Assembly (NCBI GenBank): GCA_003242605.1
Contig: QGUZ01000114.1
Span: forward strand, 1-14,526
DNA length: 14,526 nt
Reading direction: 5' to 3'
Source: Actinomycetota bacterium
GTDB taxonomy: Bacteria; Actinomycetota; Actinomycetes; Streptosporangiales; Streptosporangiaceae
Position numbers and translations under genes: made by a program. Numbering within the stretch: position 1 is the stretch's first letter; the number at the start of each line of letters is the position of its first letter. The notes beneath the pieces were generated by a model, which worked only from the letters and a program-made list of their open reading frames with translations, ran no database searches and was not told the origin of the DNA. This document shows, in pieces, positions 1 through 7,214 of the stretch.

Positions 1-185
1 CCGGACACCAGCCGCACGTCCGCGCGCCGCACGCCGAACGCCTCCGCCACCGCGCGCAGCGCCGCCTCGGTGGCCTTGCCGTCCACCGCCCGCTCGTTCA
101 CCTTCACCACCACGGCGGCGTCGCCGTACCTGCCGCCGACCCCCGCCCGGGACGCCCCGGGCCGCACCCGGATCGCCAACCGCAC
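1..185 (-). CDS. DUF167/YggU-family protein, N-terminal part (cut by window edge)
   Basis: The minus strand reads from a GTG at 185-183 with no stop to the window edge, giving 61 complete codons. It starts MRLAIRVRPGASRAGVGG and continues through a VVVKVNERAVDGKATEAAL segment to GVRRADVRLVSG. Seen: the RVRPGAS start, the basic VxVNxxxVDGKAxEA stretch (residues about 27-42) and the GVxxxDVxLVSG segment, which together are the hallmark of the small DUF167 (YggU) family, usually about 75-110 residues. The function of the family is not established. The GTG start fits a purine-rich GGGAGGTGG ribosome site a few bases upstream. The gene is divergent from ileS and begins about 115 bases from the T-box leader. 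The remainder lies outside the window, so completeness cannot be judged. Confidence 0.8.
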   Translation of the reverse strand, partial: MRLAIRVRPGASRAGVGGRYGDAAVVVKVNERAVDGKATEAALRAVAEAFGVRRADVRLVS

Positions 186-286
186 GGTCCACCTCCCTCA
201 CGACCCTTGCCACCCCCGCGACCCGGCCGCCCCACGGGCATCGTTCACCGGGGGCCGCACCGCCGCGGGTGCGTTATCTTTTTAGT

Positions 287-302
287 CTGCAAGGCTGCAA
301 GG
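287..302 (+). repeat. Tandem 8-bp repeat at the 5' edge of the T-box leader
   Basis: CTGCAAGG occurs twice back to back (287-294 and 295-302), directly after a short AT-rich stretch (TTATCTTTTTAG, 274-285) that stands out in this GC-rich DNA and may hold the -10 region of the ileS promoter. I could not assign a convincing -35 hexamer, so no promoter is called. The repeat could be part of the outer base of the leader or incidental. Confidence 0.5.
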
Positions 303-570
303 CGTTGATGGGGACGAGTACCTCCGACCCCTTCCGCAGGAGCGAGCCGGGGACGGTGCGAGCCCGGCGCGGAAGCCGGAGGGAAGATCACCCCGGAGCC
401 GCCGGAAGAAAGGCGGGCGCGGCCGCCCGGCCGAGTAGAACCGGCAGCAGCGATCAATGAGAGGGCCCTCCGCGTGTTCCGGGAGGGTCAAGGAGGGTGG
501 TACCGCGGGGCCGTTCCGCCTCGTCCCTCCACGCCATGACGCCCGCACCCCAGACGCCAGCGTGGAGGTC
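301..570 (+). promoter_or_regulatory. T-box riboswitch leader of ileS (tRNA-Ile sensing, translational type)
   Basis: The T-box core AGGGTGGTACCGCGG is at 494-508; its TGGT bulge (498-501) can pair with the ACCA end of uncharged tRNA-Ile. Stem I can be drawn base by base: 310-313 with 391-394, 321-326 with 377-382, 331-337 with 369-375, and 346-351 with 363-368. The internal loop has ACGAGTA on one side and GAAGATCA on the other, placing an ATC isoleucine specifier at 387-389. The distal part keeps AGCGA (341-345) and a GACGGTGCGAG loop (352-362), the elbow-binding module of full-size Stem I. A Stem II-like AGTAGAACC lies at 434-442, and a Stem III hairpin pairs 466-471 with 482-487. No U-run terminator is present. 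Instead CCCTCC (525-530) can pair either with the T-box side (492-497) or with the ileS ribosome site, indicating translational control (inference). Confidence 0.93.
526..568 (+). promoter_or_regulatory. Sequestrator hairpin covering the ileS ribosome binding site
   Basis: CCTCCACGC (526-534) is the exact reverse complement of GCGTGGAGG (560-568), giving a 9-bp stem with a 25-base loop. The right arm contains the ileS Shine-Dalgarno GGAGG (564-568), 11 bases before the ATG at 580. The left arm is the same CCTCC that can pair with the T-box GGAGG. The two structures are therefore mutually exclusive: tRNA binding stabilises the T-box pairing and frees the ribosome site. The pairing is read from the sequence; the regulatory outcome is inferred from known actinobacterial ileS T-boxes. 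Confidence 0.8.
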
Positions 571-579
571 CCGCTCGCG

Positions 580-3500
580 ATGACACACCGTTTCACCCCC
601 CTTCCCGCACAGGTCAACCTGCCGAAGCTCGAGCACGAGGTGCTCCAGCGGTGGCGGGACGGGAAGGTGTTCGAGCGCTCGCTGGAGCAGAACGCCTCCG
701 GGCCGCAGTGGACCTTCTACGAGGGGCCGCCGACCGCGAACGGCATGCCCGGTGTGCACCACGTCGAGGCCCGGGTCTTCAAGGACGTGTTCCCCCGCTA
801 CCGGTCGATGCGCGGCTACTACGTGCCGCGCAAGGCCGGCTGGGACTGCCACGGCCTGCCCGTCGAGGTGGCCGTGGAGAAGGAGCTCGGCCTGTCGGGC
901 AAGCAGCAGATCGAGGCGTACGGCATCGCCGAGTTCAACGCCCGGTGCCGGGAGTCGGTGCTGCGGCACGTGGACGCGTTCGAGCGGCTCACCGAGCGCA
1001 TGGGCTACTGGGTCGACATGTCCCAGGCGTACCGGACCATGGACCCCGACTACGTCGAGGCGGTCTGGTGGTCGCTCAAGACGATCTGGGACAAGGGCCT
1101 GCTGTTCCGCGACTACCGCATCACGCCGTACTGCCCGCGCTGCGGCACCGGCCTGTCCGACCACGAGCTCGGCCAGCCGGGCGGGTACGAGACCGTGGCG
1201 AGCCCGTCGGTGTACGTGCGCATGCCCGCCACCTCCGGGCGGCTCGCCGAGCTCGGCGCGAACCTGCTGATCTGGACCACGACGCCGTGGACGCTGGTGT
1301 CGAACACGGCGATCGCGGTGCACCCCGACGTCACCTACGTGGCCGCGCGCCCGGCCGGGTCCGACGAGGTGCTCGTGGTCGCCGAGCCGCTGCTCGCCAA
1401 GGTGCTCGGTGAGGACGCCGAGGTGGTCGAGCGCTTCACCGGCGCCGAGCTGGAGCGCACCGCCTACCGCCGGCCGTTCGACCTGGTCGACATCCCGGAC
1501 GCGCACTACGTGGTGCTCGGCGACTACGTCACGGTCGAGGACGGCACCGGCCTGGTGCACCAGGCCCCGGCGTTCGGCGCGGACGACATGGCCACCTGCA
1601 AGCGGTACGGCCTGCCCGTGGTGAACCCGGTCGGCCCGGACGGCCGGTTCCTCGACGACGTGCCGTTCGTCGGCGGCGTGTTCTTCAAGGACGCCGACGA
1701 GCGGCTCATCGAGGACCTGCGCGCCCGCGGCCTGCTGCTGCGCGCCGAGACCTTCGAGCACAGCTACCCGCACTGCTGGCGGTGCCACACGCCGCTGCTG
1801 TACTACGCGCTGCCCGCGTGGTACATCCGCACCACCGCGATCAAGGAGCGGCTGCTCGCCGAGAACGAGAAGACCAACTGGTACCCCGAGACGATCAAGT
1901 GGGGCCGGTACGGCGAGTGGCTGCGCAACAACGTCGACTGGGCGCTGTCCCGGTCCCGGTACTGGGGGACCCCGCTGCCGCTGTGGGTGTGCACCGCCGA
2001 CGAGTCGCACGTCACCTGCGTCGGCTCGCTGGAGGAGCTGGGCCGGTACGCCGGGCGCGACCTGTCCTCGCTCGACCCGCACCGGCCGTACGTGGACGAG
2101 GTCGTCTTCCCCTGCCCGGCCTGCGGCGCCGAGGCGCGGCGGGTGCCGGACGTGATCGACGCCTGGTACGACTCGGGCGCGATGCCGTTCGCCCAGTGGG
2201 GCGCGCCGTACCGGAACAAGGAGGTCTTCGAGAAGTCCTACCCGGCGCAGTACATCTGCGAGGCGATCGACCAGACCCGCGGCTGGTTCTACTCGCTCAT
2301 GGCGGTCGGCACGCTCGTCTTCGGGCGGTCCTCGTACGAGAACGTGGTCTGCCTCGGCCACATCCTCGCCGAGGACGGCCGCAAGATGAGCAAGCACTTC
2401 GGCAACGTGCTGGAGCCGATCCCGCTCATGGACGAGCACGGCGCGGACGCGCTGCGCTGGTTCATGGCCTGCTCCGGCTCGCCGTGGGCGGCCCGGCGGG
2501 TGGGGCGCGCCGCGCTCGAGGAGATCGTCCGCAAGGTCCTGCTCACCTACTGGAACACGGTCGCGTTCTTCACCCTGTACGCGCACGCCGAGTCCTGGTC
2601 GCCGACGAACGGTGACGCCCCGGCGTACGCGGACCGGCCGCTGATCGACCGGTGGGCGCTGTCCGAGCTGCACCGCACGGTGCGGGAGGTCGGCGAGGCG
2701 CTCGACGTGTTCGACACCGCGCGGGCGGGGCGGCGGCTCACCGAGTTCCTCGACGACCTGTCGAACTGGTACGTGCGGCGCTGCCGCCGCCGGTTCTGGA
2801 ACGGCGATAAGGCGGCGTTCGCCACGCTGTACGAGTGCCTGGAGACGGTCACCCGGCTGATGGCGCCGATCGTGCCGTTCATCACCGACTACGTGTGGGA
2901 CGTGCTGCGCACGCCGGACGCGCCCACGTCGGTGCACCTGGCCCGGTGGCCGGAGGTGAAGGACGAGCTGATCGACCCCGAGCTCGCCGAGCGCATGGCG
3001 CTGGTGCGGCGGCTGGTGGAGCTGGGCCGGTCGGCCCGCGCCTCCAGCGGGGTGCGCACCCGGCAGCCGCTCGCCCGGGCCCTGGTCGGCGCGCCGGGCT
3101 GGGCCGAGGTGCCCGAGGAGCTGCGCACGCTCATCGCCGAGGAGCTCAACGTGCAGCGGCTGGAGGACCTGTCCGGGTTCGACGCCGATCTCGTCTCGTT
3201 CACCGTCAAGCCGAACTTCCGCGCGCTCGGCAAGCGGTTCGGCAAGCAGACCAAGCAGGTGGCGGCGGCGATCACCGCGGCCGACCCGGCGGAGATCGCC
3301 CGCGCGGTGCGCGGCGGCGGCACGGTCACCGTGACCGCCGAGGAGGTCGGCGCGGTCGAGCTCACCGCCGACGAGGTGATCGTCACCGAGCAGCCGAAGG
3401 CCGGCTGGGCGGTGGAGCGCGGCGCCGTGGAGACCGGGGCGGGCGAGACGATCGCGCTCGACCTCGAGGTCACCCCGGAGCTGCGCCGCGCCGGCCTGGT

Positions 3501-3738
3501 CCGCGAGGTGATCCGCCTGGTGCAGGAGGCCCGCAAGTCGAGCGGCCTCGCCATCACCGACCGCATCGAGCTGTGGTGGCGCACCACCGACGACGAGCTC
3601 GCCCAGGCGCTGCGCGAGCAGGGCGACACGGTCGCGGGCGAGGTTCTCGCCACCTCGATCGCCGAGGGCTCCCAGCCGGAGCTGCGCGAGTTCACCGACG
3701 ACGACCTCGCGCTCACCTTCCAGCTCCGTAAGGCCTGA
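580..3738 (+). CDS. ileS: Isoleucyl-tRNA synthetase (IleRS2-like, GVHH signature)
   Basis: This class I synthetase of 1052 residues charges tRNA-Ile with isoleucine in the cytoplasm. Seen: the catalytic N-terminal block PPTANGMPGVHHVEARVFKD, with the HIGH-equivalent at residues 58-61 reading GVHH; a CPRC pair (C185, C188); the editing-domain motif WTTTPWT (232-238); further CxxC pairs at 399/402 (CWRC) and 512/515; the lysine loop KMSKH (602-606); then the helical anticodon-binding domain and a long C-terminal extension. Length and the altered signature match the eukaryote-like IleRS2 group common in actinobacteria. The frame is open back to 457, but the ATG at 580 is chosen because it follows the sequestered GGAGG and begins MTHRFTPLPAQVNLPKLEHE as in relatives; the upstream codons are T-box leader. 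The gene stands alone, divergent from the DUF167 gene and convergent with the minus-strand cluster, under tRNA-Ile control. Confidence 0.97.
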   Translation: MTHRFTPLPAQVNLPKLEHEVLQRWRDGKVFERSLEQNASGPQWTFYEGPPTANGMPGVHHVEARVFKDVFPRYRSMRGYYVPRKAGWDCHGLPVEVAVEKELGLSGKQQIEAYGIAEFNARCRESVLRHVDAFERLTERMGYWVDMSQAYRTMDPDYVEAVWWSLKTIWDKGLLFRDYRITPYCPRCGTGLSDHELGQPGGYETVASPSVYVRMPATSGRLAELGANLLIWTTTPWTLVSNTAIAVHPDVTYVAARPAGSDEVLVVAEPLLAKVLGEDAEVVERFTGAELERTAYRRPFDLVDIPDAHYVVLGDYVTVEDGTGLVHQAPAFGADDMATCKRYGLPVVNPVGPDGRFLDDVPFVGGVFFKDADERLIEDLRARGLLLRAETFEHSYPHCWRCHTPLLYYALPAWYIRTTAIKERLLAENEKTNWYPETIKWGRYGEWLRNNVDWALSRSRYWGTPLPLWVCTADESHVTCVGSLEELGRYAGRDLSSLDPHRPYVDEVVFPCPACGAEARRVPDVIDAWYDSGAMPFAQWGAPYRNKEVFEKSYPAQYICEAIDQTRGWFYSLMAVGTLVFGRSSYENVVCLGHILAEDGRKMSKHFGNVLEPIPLMDEHGADALRWFMACSGSPWAARRVGRAALEEIVRKVLLTYWNTVAFFTLYAHAESWSPTNGDAPAYADRPLIDRWALSELHRTVREVGEALDVFDTARAGRRLTEFLDDLSNWYVRRCRRRFWNGDKAAFATLYECLETVTRLMAPIVPFITDYVWDVLRTPDAPTSVHLARWPEVKDELIDPELAERMALVRRLVELGRSARASSGVRTRQPLARALVGAPGWAEVPEELRTLIAEELNVQRLEDLSGFDADLVSFTVKPNFRALGKRFGKQTKQVAAAITAADPAEIARAVRGGGTVTVTAEEVGAVELTADEVIVTEQPKAGWAVERGAVETGAGETIALDLEVTPELRRAGLVREVIRLVQEARKSSGLAITDRIELWWRTTDDELAQALREQGDTVAGEVLATSIAEGSQPELREFTDDDLALTFQLRKA

Positions 3739-3751
3739 AACGCTTCCCGCC

Positions 3752-3787
3752 GGCCCGGGCGAGGCTCCCACCGCCCTCGTCCGGGCC
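3752..3787 (+). terminator. Strong GC hairpin after ileS (likely terminator)
   Basis: A 13-bp stem (one G-U pair) is formed by 3752-3764 with 3775-3787 around a 10-base loop, beginning 13 bases after the ileS stop. No U-tract follows, which is usual for actinobacterial terminators. A second hairpin comes five bases later. Confidence 0.7.
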
Positions 3788-3792
3788 GCCGC

Positions 3793-3810
3793 GTACCGGG
3801 GCACCGGTAC
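3793..3810 (+). terminator. Second hairpin of the ileS 3' end
   Basis: GTACCGG (3793-3799) and CCGGTAC (3804-3810) form a perfect 7-bp stem with a GGCA loop, immediately following the hairpin at 3752-3787. A third, weaker one pairs CCCCGGA (3852-3858) with TCCGGGG (3869-3875). Tandem hairpins at a convergent junction fit a termination zone that could work from both strands. Confidence 0.5.
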
Positions 3811-4331
3811 GGCGCTCGCCGCTGGCACGGCGCCCGACGGCCCGCCCCGGCCCCCGGATCGGCGATCGTCCGGGGCGTAGGGGCGCGGTGGACGCTCAAG
3901 GCGTTCCCGTCATGCGGTCGCCGCGGTCCGGCGCGGCCGCCACGGCCGCGGCGAACGCCCGGCGGGCTCGTGATCGATCCTCCCGCGCCGGTGCCCGGCC
4001 GTGCCGGACGGCGAGCGGACAATGCGGTGCGGCGGCCGTGTCACGGCGGTGGCCCGCGGCGGGCCGGAACGACGGTGCCGGGGGCGGACTGGTCGGGCGG
4101 CGGTTCCGCACGTGCGGAGGGCGTCGCGGAGGGAGCGGGAAGGCGTCCGTGATTCGGGGTGACCGCCCGGCTCGCCGAGGCGTGAGGGGCCGATCGGCGA
4201 CGGCGTGCCGACGCGGCTCGCGGCGGCCGCGCGTCAGACCCGCCGTGTGACCGGACGGCGCGGGCCACGCCGGAGGAGACAGCGAAGGCCGGGGTTCGCC
4301 GTGGCCGCAGGGCAAGGCCGGGGCCGGGCAC

Positions 4332-4357
4332 GGCCGGTCGCCGGCACGGCACCGGTC
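4332..4357 (-). terminator. Possible terminator hairpin of the minus-strand division cluster
   Basis: CCGGT (4334-4338) pairs with ACCGG (4351-4355), and GCCG (4340-4343) pairs with CGGC (4347-4350), with a one-base bulge and a GCA loop; two outer pairs (one G-U) extend it. It lies about 55 bases beyond the stop of the last minus-strand gene. No U-tract is present, and in such GC-rich DNA a stem of this size can occur by chance. Confidence 0.35.
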
Positions 4358-4411
4358 ACGGCACAGGGGAACGAAGGCGGATCACGCAGGTGGGCACGGG
4401 CGCTCGCGGGC

Positions 4412-6211
4412 TCAGTCCCGCCGCTCCACGTGCGGCGCGTCCGCGGCCTGCGGAGCCCCCTCGGGGGGCGCGGGACGCTCGGCCGGGGCCGGTGCCTGGG
4501 GCTTCTCGTCCGCCTCACGCCGGTTTTCGGGCTCGGGCGCCTGGCTGCGGGGAGGCTGGGGAACCGGGTCCGGATCCGATCCGGGCCGGGTGGTGGGCAT
4601 CGGTTCGGGTGCCTGCTCCCGATCCGGCTCGCCGGCCTGTTCGCGCAGCGGCTCCGGAGCCGACCGGTGCGGCGGCTCGGGCGTCTCCCGCGCGGGTTCG
4701 GGCGTCCGCGGCGGGGGCGGCGCGTCGGCGACGCCGGTGCGCGGCCGTGCCGGATCCATCGGACGGCGGGGACGGAAGAAGTCGACGTCGGAAGGCTCCC
4801 CGCTGCGGGTCGCGCCGCGCGGGGCGGCCGTGCCGCCGAACGGCTCGGCGCCGCCGTCACCCGGGCGCCGGGCGGCGGGCTCGCCCTGCGGGCCGCCGAA
4901 CTCGGGACGCCCGGCCTCCCCCGTGGGTCCGGGAGGGGCGCTCTCGGCGCGTTCGGCGCGGGGCCGCGGGGATTCGGGAGGCGGCTCGGACGTTCCGCCC
5001 GCCGAGGCGGAGCCGGACGCGGAGGCCGGTTCCTTGGTCTTCGACGAGGTGCCGAACCAGTCGATCGGAGAGGGCGTCGCCCGCGCCGCGCGCGGACGGC
5101 GCATCGGCAGCGGAGTCGACGGAGGCGGAGGGGCGGACGGCGCCTCGGCTCGTCCCCTGGGCGGCGGATCGCCGGGATCGGTGGCGGGCCCGGACGGGCG
5201 TTCGGGTCCCGGTGCGGGTGCCGCGGCGGGCGGGGTGGCCCCCGCGGACGGCGAGCCGCCCGGGTGCGTCGGGCCGGGGGCGGGGAAGCCGAGGGGCGGT
5301 GATGCGGCGGAGGCCGCGGACGCGGGCGAGCCGGGCGCTCCGGAGGCCGGCGGCCGCACCGGATCCGCGTCGGGGGCGGGCCGGTCGGACTCGGAGAACC
5401 TGTCGGGCTCGGGATGCGAAGCCTCAGGCGCGGTGCGCGCCGTGCCCTCGGGCAGGCACGTGGTGCACGCCGTGAAGCCTTCCTCGCGCGCCTCCTCGTA
5501 GGTGAGTTCCTCGCTGTCGCGCCCGGCGAGCTGGCGGCAGCCGGGGCGGTGGAACCTGCGGCGGCCCGGGATCACCTGCACGATCGCGTCGGGCGGCAGC
5601 AGGCCGGGTTCGGTGGAGCGCGATGAGGGTGCTGACGGGGGGTAGGGAGCACGAAGCCCGGCTCCGGGCGTGGCCAGGGACGCCTGGGCCGGCGAGGCCA
5701 TGGCGGGCCCGGCATGGGGGTGCGGCATGGCGGACGACGCCATGCCGGACGCTGCCTGAGCCCCGGGGGCTGCCATGGGGCCGGGAGTCGCCATCGGATG
5801 GGGGCTGACGATGGGTCCGGGGGACGCCATCGCCCCCTGGGCGGTGGCAACTCCGGGCGCCGCGGCCGAAGCCGGGGGGGCGAAAGCGCCCGGGGTCGTC
5901 GATCCGCTCGGCGCGGCAACGCCTGCCGGAGCACCCGGCATCGCCGCCTGCGCGGACACGCCCATGCTCACCGTGGCCGCCGAACCCTGGTCGGGTGCCG
6001 GCGAGGTACCCGGGGCCGGTCCGTCCGAGGAGGAGGCCGCACCGCTCGGGAACAGCTCGTGGCGCCGTACGAACGCCCCGATCAGCAGGCACACCGCGGA
6101 CAGCAGGCTGACCACGATGGACCAGATGACCAGAAACGGTTTCGCCAGCACCACTCCTGCGATGAGCAGGATGATGGCCACGAGCACCAGCGCGGCGCTG
6201 ATGAGGATCAC
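4412..6211 (-). CDS. Uncharacterised two-helix membrane protein with His/Cys motif and long Pro/Ala-rich tail
   Basis: I do not recognise a named family for this 599-residue protein. Seen: two hydrophobic helices near the N-terminus (about residues 3-23 and 26-48) separated by a short Lys-Pro turn, then a Met/Pro/Ala/Ser low-complexity stretch (about 55-200, with loose PGPM-type repeats at 126-183). Next is a compact motif at 214-252: H221-x3-C225-x23-C249-x2-C252, preceded by RRRF and containing LTYEEAREEGFTAC. The pattern (FH-RPGC-x2-L ... EA-x3-G-x2-AC-x2-C) resembles the Ada-like metal-binding modules found at the ends of some nucleases and ComEC-type proteins, so a zinc site is plausible (inference). 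Residues about 260-599 are Pro/Glu/Arg-rich and probably disordered. The GTG start at 6211 has GGGAG seven bases upstream. It follows wag31 by 101 bases, so it may be co-transcribed or use its own promoter. Confidence 0.8.
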   Translation of the reverse strand: MILISAALVLVAIILLIAGVVLAKPFLVIWSIVVSLLSAVCLLIGAFVRRHELFPSGAASSSDGPAPGTSPAPDQGSAATVSMGVSAQAAMPGAPAGVAAPSGSTTPGAFAPPASAAAPGVATAQGAMASPGPIVSPHPMATPGPMAAPGAQAASGMASSAMPHPHAGPAMASPAQASLATPGAGLRAPYPPSAPSSRSTEPGLLPPDAIVQVIPGRRRFHRPGCRQLAGRDSEELTYEEAREEGFTACTTCLPEGTARTAPEASHPEPDRFSESDRPAPDADPVRPPASGAPGSPASAASAASPPLGFPAPGPTHPGGSPSAGATPPAAAPAPGPERPSGPATDPGDPPPRGRAEAPSAPPPPSTPLPMRRPRAARATPSPIDWFGTSSKTKEPASASGSASAGGTSEPPPESPRPRAERAESAPPGPTGEAGRPEFGGPQGEPAARRPGDGGAEPFGGTAAPRGATRSGEPSDVDFFRPRRPMDPARPRTGVADAPPPPRTPEPARETPEPPHRSAPEPLREQAGEPDREQAPEPMPTTRPGSDPDPVPQPPRSQAPEPENRREADEKPQAPAPAERPAPPEGAPQAADAPHVERRD

Positions 6212-6255
6212 TAGCGCACTCCCAGTCGCGGACCTTCCCCGGCGTTCGCCGGACG

Positions 6256-6284
6256 TGATCCGTCATCCTAGCGGCGACGGATCA
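6256..6284 (-). promoter_or_regulatory. 9-bp inverted repeat enclosing a TAGGAT -10-like box
   Basis: TGATCCGTC (6256-6264) and GACGGATCA (6276-6284) are perfect inverted arms with an 11-base spacer. The spacer carries TAGGAT on the minus strand (6270-6265), a good actinobacterial -10 hexamer pointing at the membrane-protein gene that starts at 6211. I see no matching -35. It could be an operator over a promoter or a hairpin terminator after wag31. Confidence 0.5.
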
Positions 6285-6312
6285 TCGCCGTGGCGGTCCC
6301 GCGTGGTCCCGC

Positions 6313-7167
6313 CTATCGCCGGTCCGGGTGCGGGCCATCGGCTCCCTGGAACGCCCCCTGGTGTTGCGGGGCGTCCGGTGCGAACGGGTTCGGGGCACTC
6401 GGAATCTGCGGTTGCGCGACCGGGTGCGGCATCGCATGCCCGCCGCCGCCCATCTGCCCGGAGACGACGGGGAAGCCGCCGCTCGACTCGGCCGAGACGT
6501 TCAGCTCGGCGAGCTGGTTCTCCAGGTAGAGCTTGAGCCGGCTGCGGTACTCGCGCTCGAAGCTGCGCAGCTCCTCGACCTTGCGCTCGAGCTCGTCGCG
6601 GGTCTGCACCAGCGAGCCCATCGCCTGGCGGTGCCGCTCCTGCGCGTCCCGCTCGAGGGTCTCGGCCCGGGCGCGGGCGTCCGCGATGATCTGCTCGGCC
6701 TGCCGCCGCGACTTGGCGAGGATTTCGTCGGCCTCGCGGCGGGCCCGGTTCACCGTCTCCTCCGCCTCGCGGCGGGCGTCCGCGATCGCCTGGTCGGCGG
6801 TCTGCTGGGCGAGGGCGAGAACGCGCGCGGCCGTGTCCATGTTGTCCTCGGCCTGCGGCATGCCCATGCCGACGGGAACGGGCTCGGGACGCACCGGCTC
6901 CGGCGGCTTCATCGGCTCCGGCTGCGGGCTCATCATGTCCGGCTTGGGCTCGGCCACCGGCGCGGCGGCCATGCCCACGTTGCCCGGCACCTTGCCGCGG
7001 AGGCACTCGGCGAGCTTCGCCCGGAGCTCCTCGTTCTCCTGGATGAGGCGGTCGAGCTCGGCCTCCACCTCGTCGAGGAAGGCGTCTACCTCTTCCTCGT
7101 CGTAGCCCGGTCGCAGCCGGGTCGTACTGAACTGCTTGTTCCGCACATCAGCGGGCGTCAGCGGCAT
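6313..7167 (-). CDS. wag31: Polar growth / septum protein Wag31 (DivIVA)
   Basis: This 284-residue cytoplasmic coiled-coil protein gathers at negatively curved membrane, at poles and septa, and directs apical cell-wall synthesis in actinobacteria. Seen: the family N-terminus MPLTPADVRNKQF, then RPGYDEEEVDAFLDEVEAEL and heptads to about residue 58. A Pro/Met-rich linker (about 60-108) follows, then a long charged coiled coil (about 112-222) rich in ARREAEE and READEIL type repeats. The Gly/Pro/His tail (223-284) is probably flexible. Length and layout match Streptomyces and mycobacterial homologues. The ATG at 7167 has AAGGAG six bases upstream. It lies 47 bases after yggT, probably in the same transcript. 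The linker is where mycobacterial Wag31 is phosphorylated; I cannot assign an equivalent site here. Confidence 0.97.
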   Translation of the reverse strand: MPLTPADVRNKQFSTTRLRPGYDEEEVDAFLDEVEAELDRLIQENEELRAKLAECLRGKVPGNVGMAAAPVAEPKPDMMSPQPEPMKPPEPVRPEPVPVGMGMPQAEDNMDTAARVLALAQQTADQAIADARREAEETVNRARREADEILAKSRRQAEQIIADARARAETLERDAQERHRQAMGSLVQTRDELERKVEELRSFEREYRSRLKLYLENQLAELNVSAESSGGFPVVSGQMGGGGHAMPHPVAQPQIPSAPNPFAPDAPQHQGAFQGADGPHPDRR

Positions 7168-7214
7168 TTCGGTCTCCTTGGCGCGCTTGCAGGTCCGGAG
7201 GGGCCGAACCCCGG

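Larger units (their letters stand above)
3739..4411. other. Convergent intergenic region, no gene seen
   Basis: About 670 bases lie between the ileS stop and the stop of the minus-strand membrane protein. Open frames exist on both strands, but their translations are featureless Arg/Pro/Ala/Gly strings with no recognisable domain, and none has a good ribosome site that I can see. I see no tRNA, no insertion sequence ends and no repeats beyond the hairpins listed separately. Unusually long for this compact region; it could hold a small RNA or decayed sequence, but nothing in it supports a specific call. Confidence 0.6.

Noticed and set aside
457..579. An upstream extension of the ileS frame to an ATG at 457
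   Set aside because: These codons cover the T-box core and sequestrator; the ATG at 580 has the ribosome site and the conserved N-terminus.
454..3828. A long open frame on the minus strand across ileS
   Set aside because: It is a shadow of ileS: the translation is Arg/Val/Leu/His-rich without domains, while the plus strand encodes a complete IleRS with all motifs.
3896..4315. A minus-strand open frame of 139 codons in the ileS junction
   Set aside because: Pro/Arg-rich without recognisable features or a good ribosome site; several overlapping frames of similar length exist, as expected by chance at this GC content.
4205..5501. Long plus-strand open frames opposite the membrane-protein gene
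   Set aside because: Translations are Gly/Arg/Ala strings. The minus strand has a ribosome site, two clear membrane helices and the His/Cys motif.
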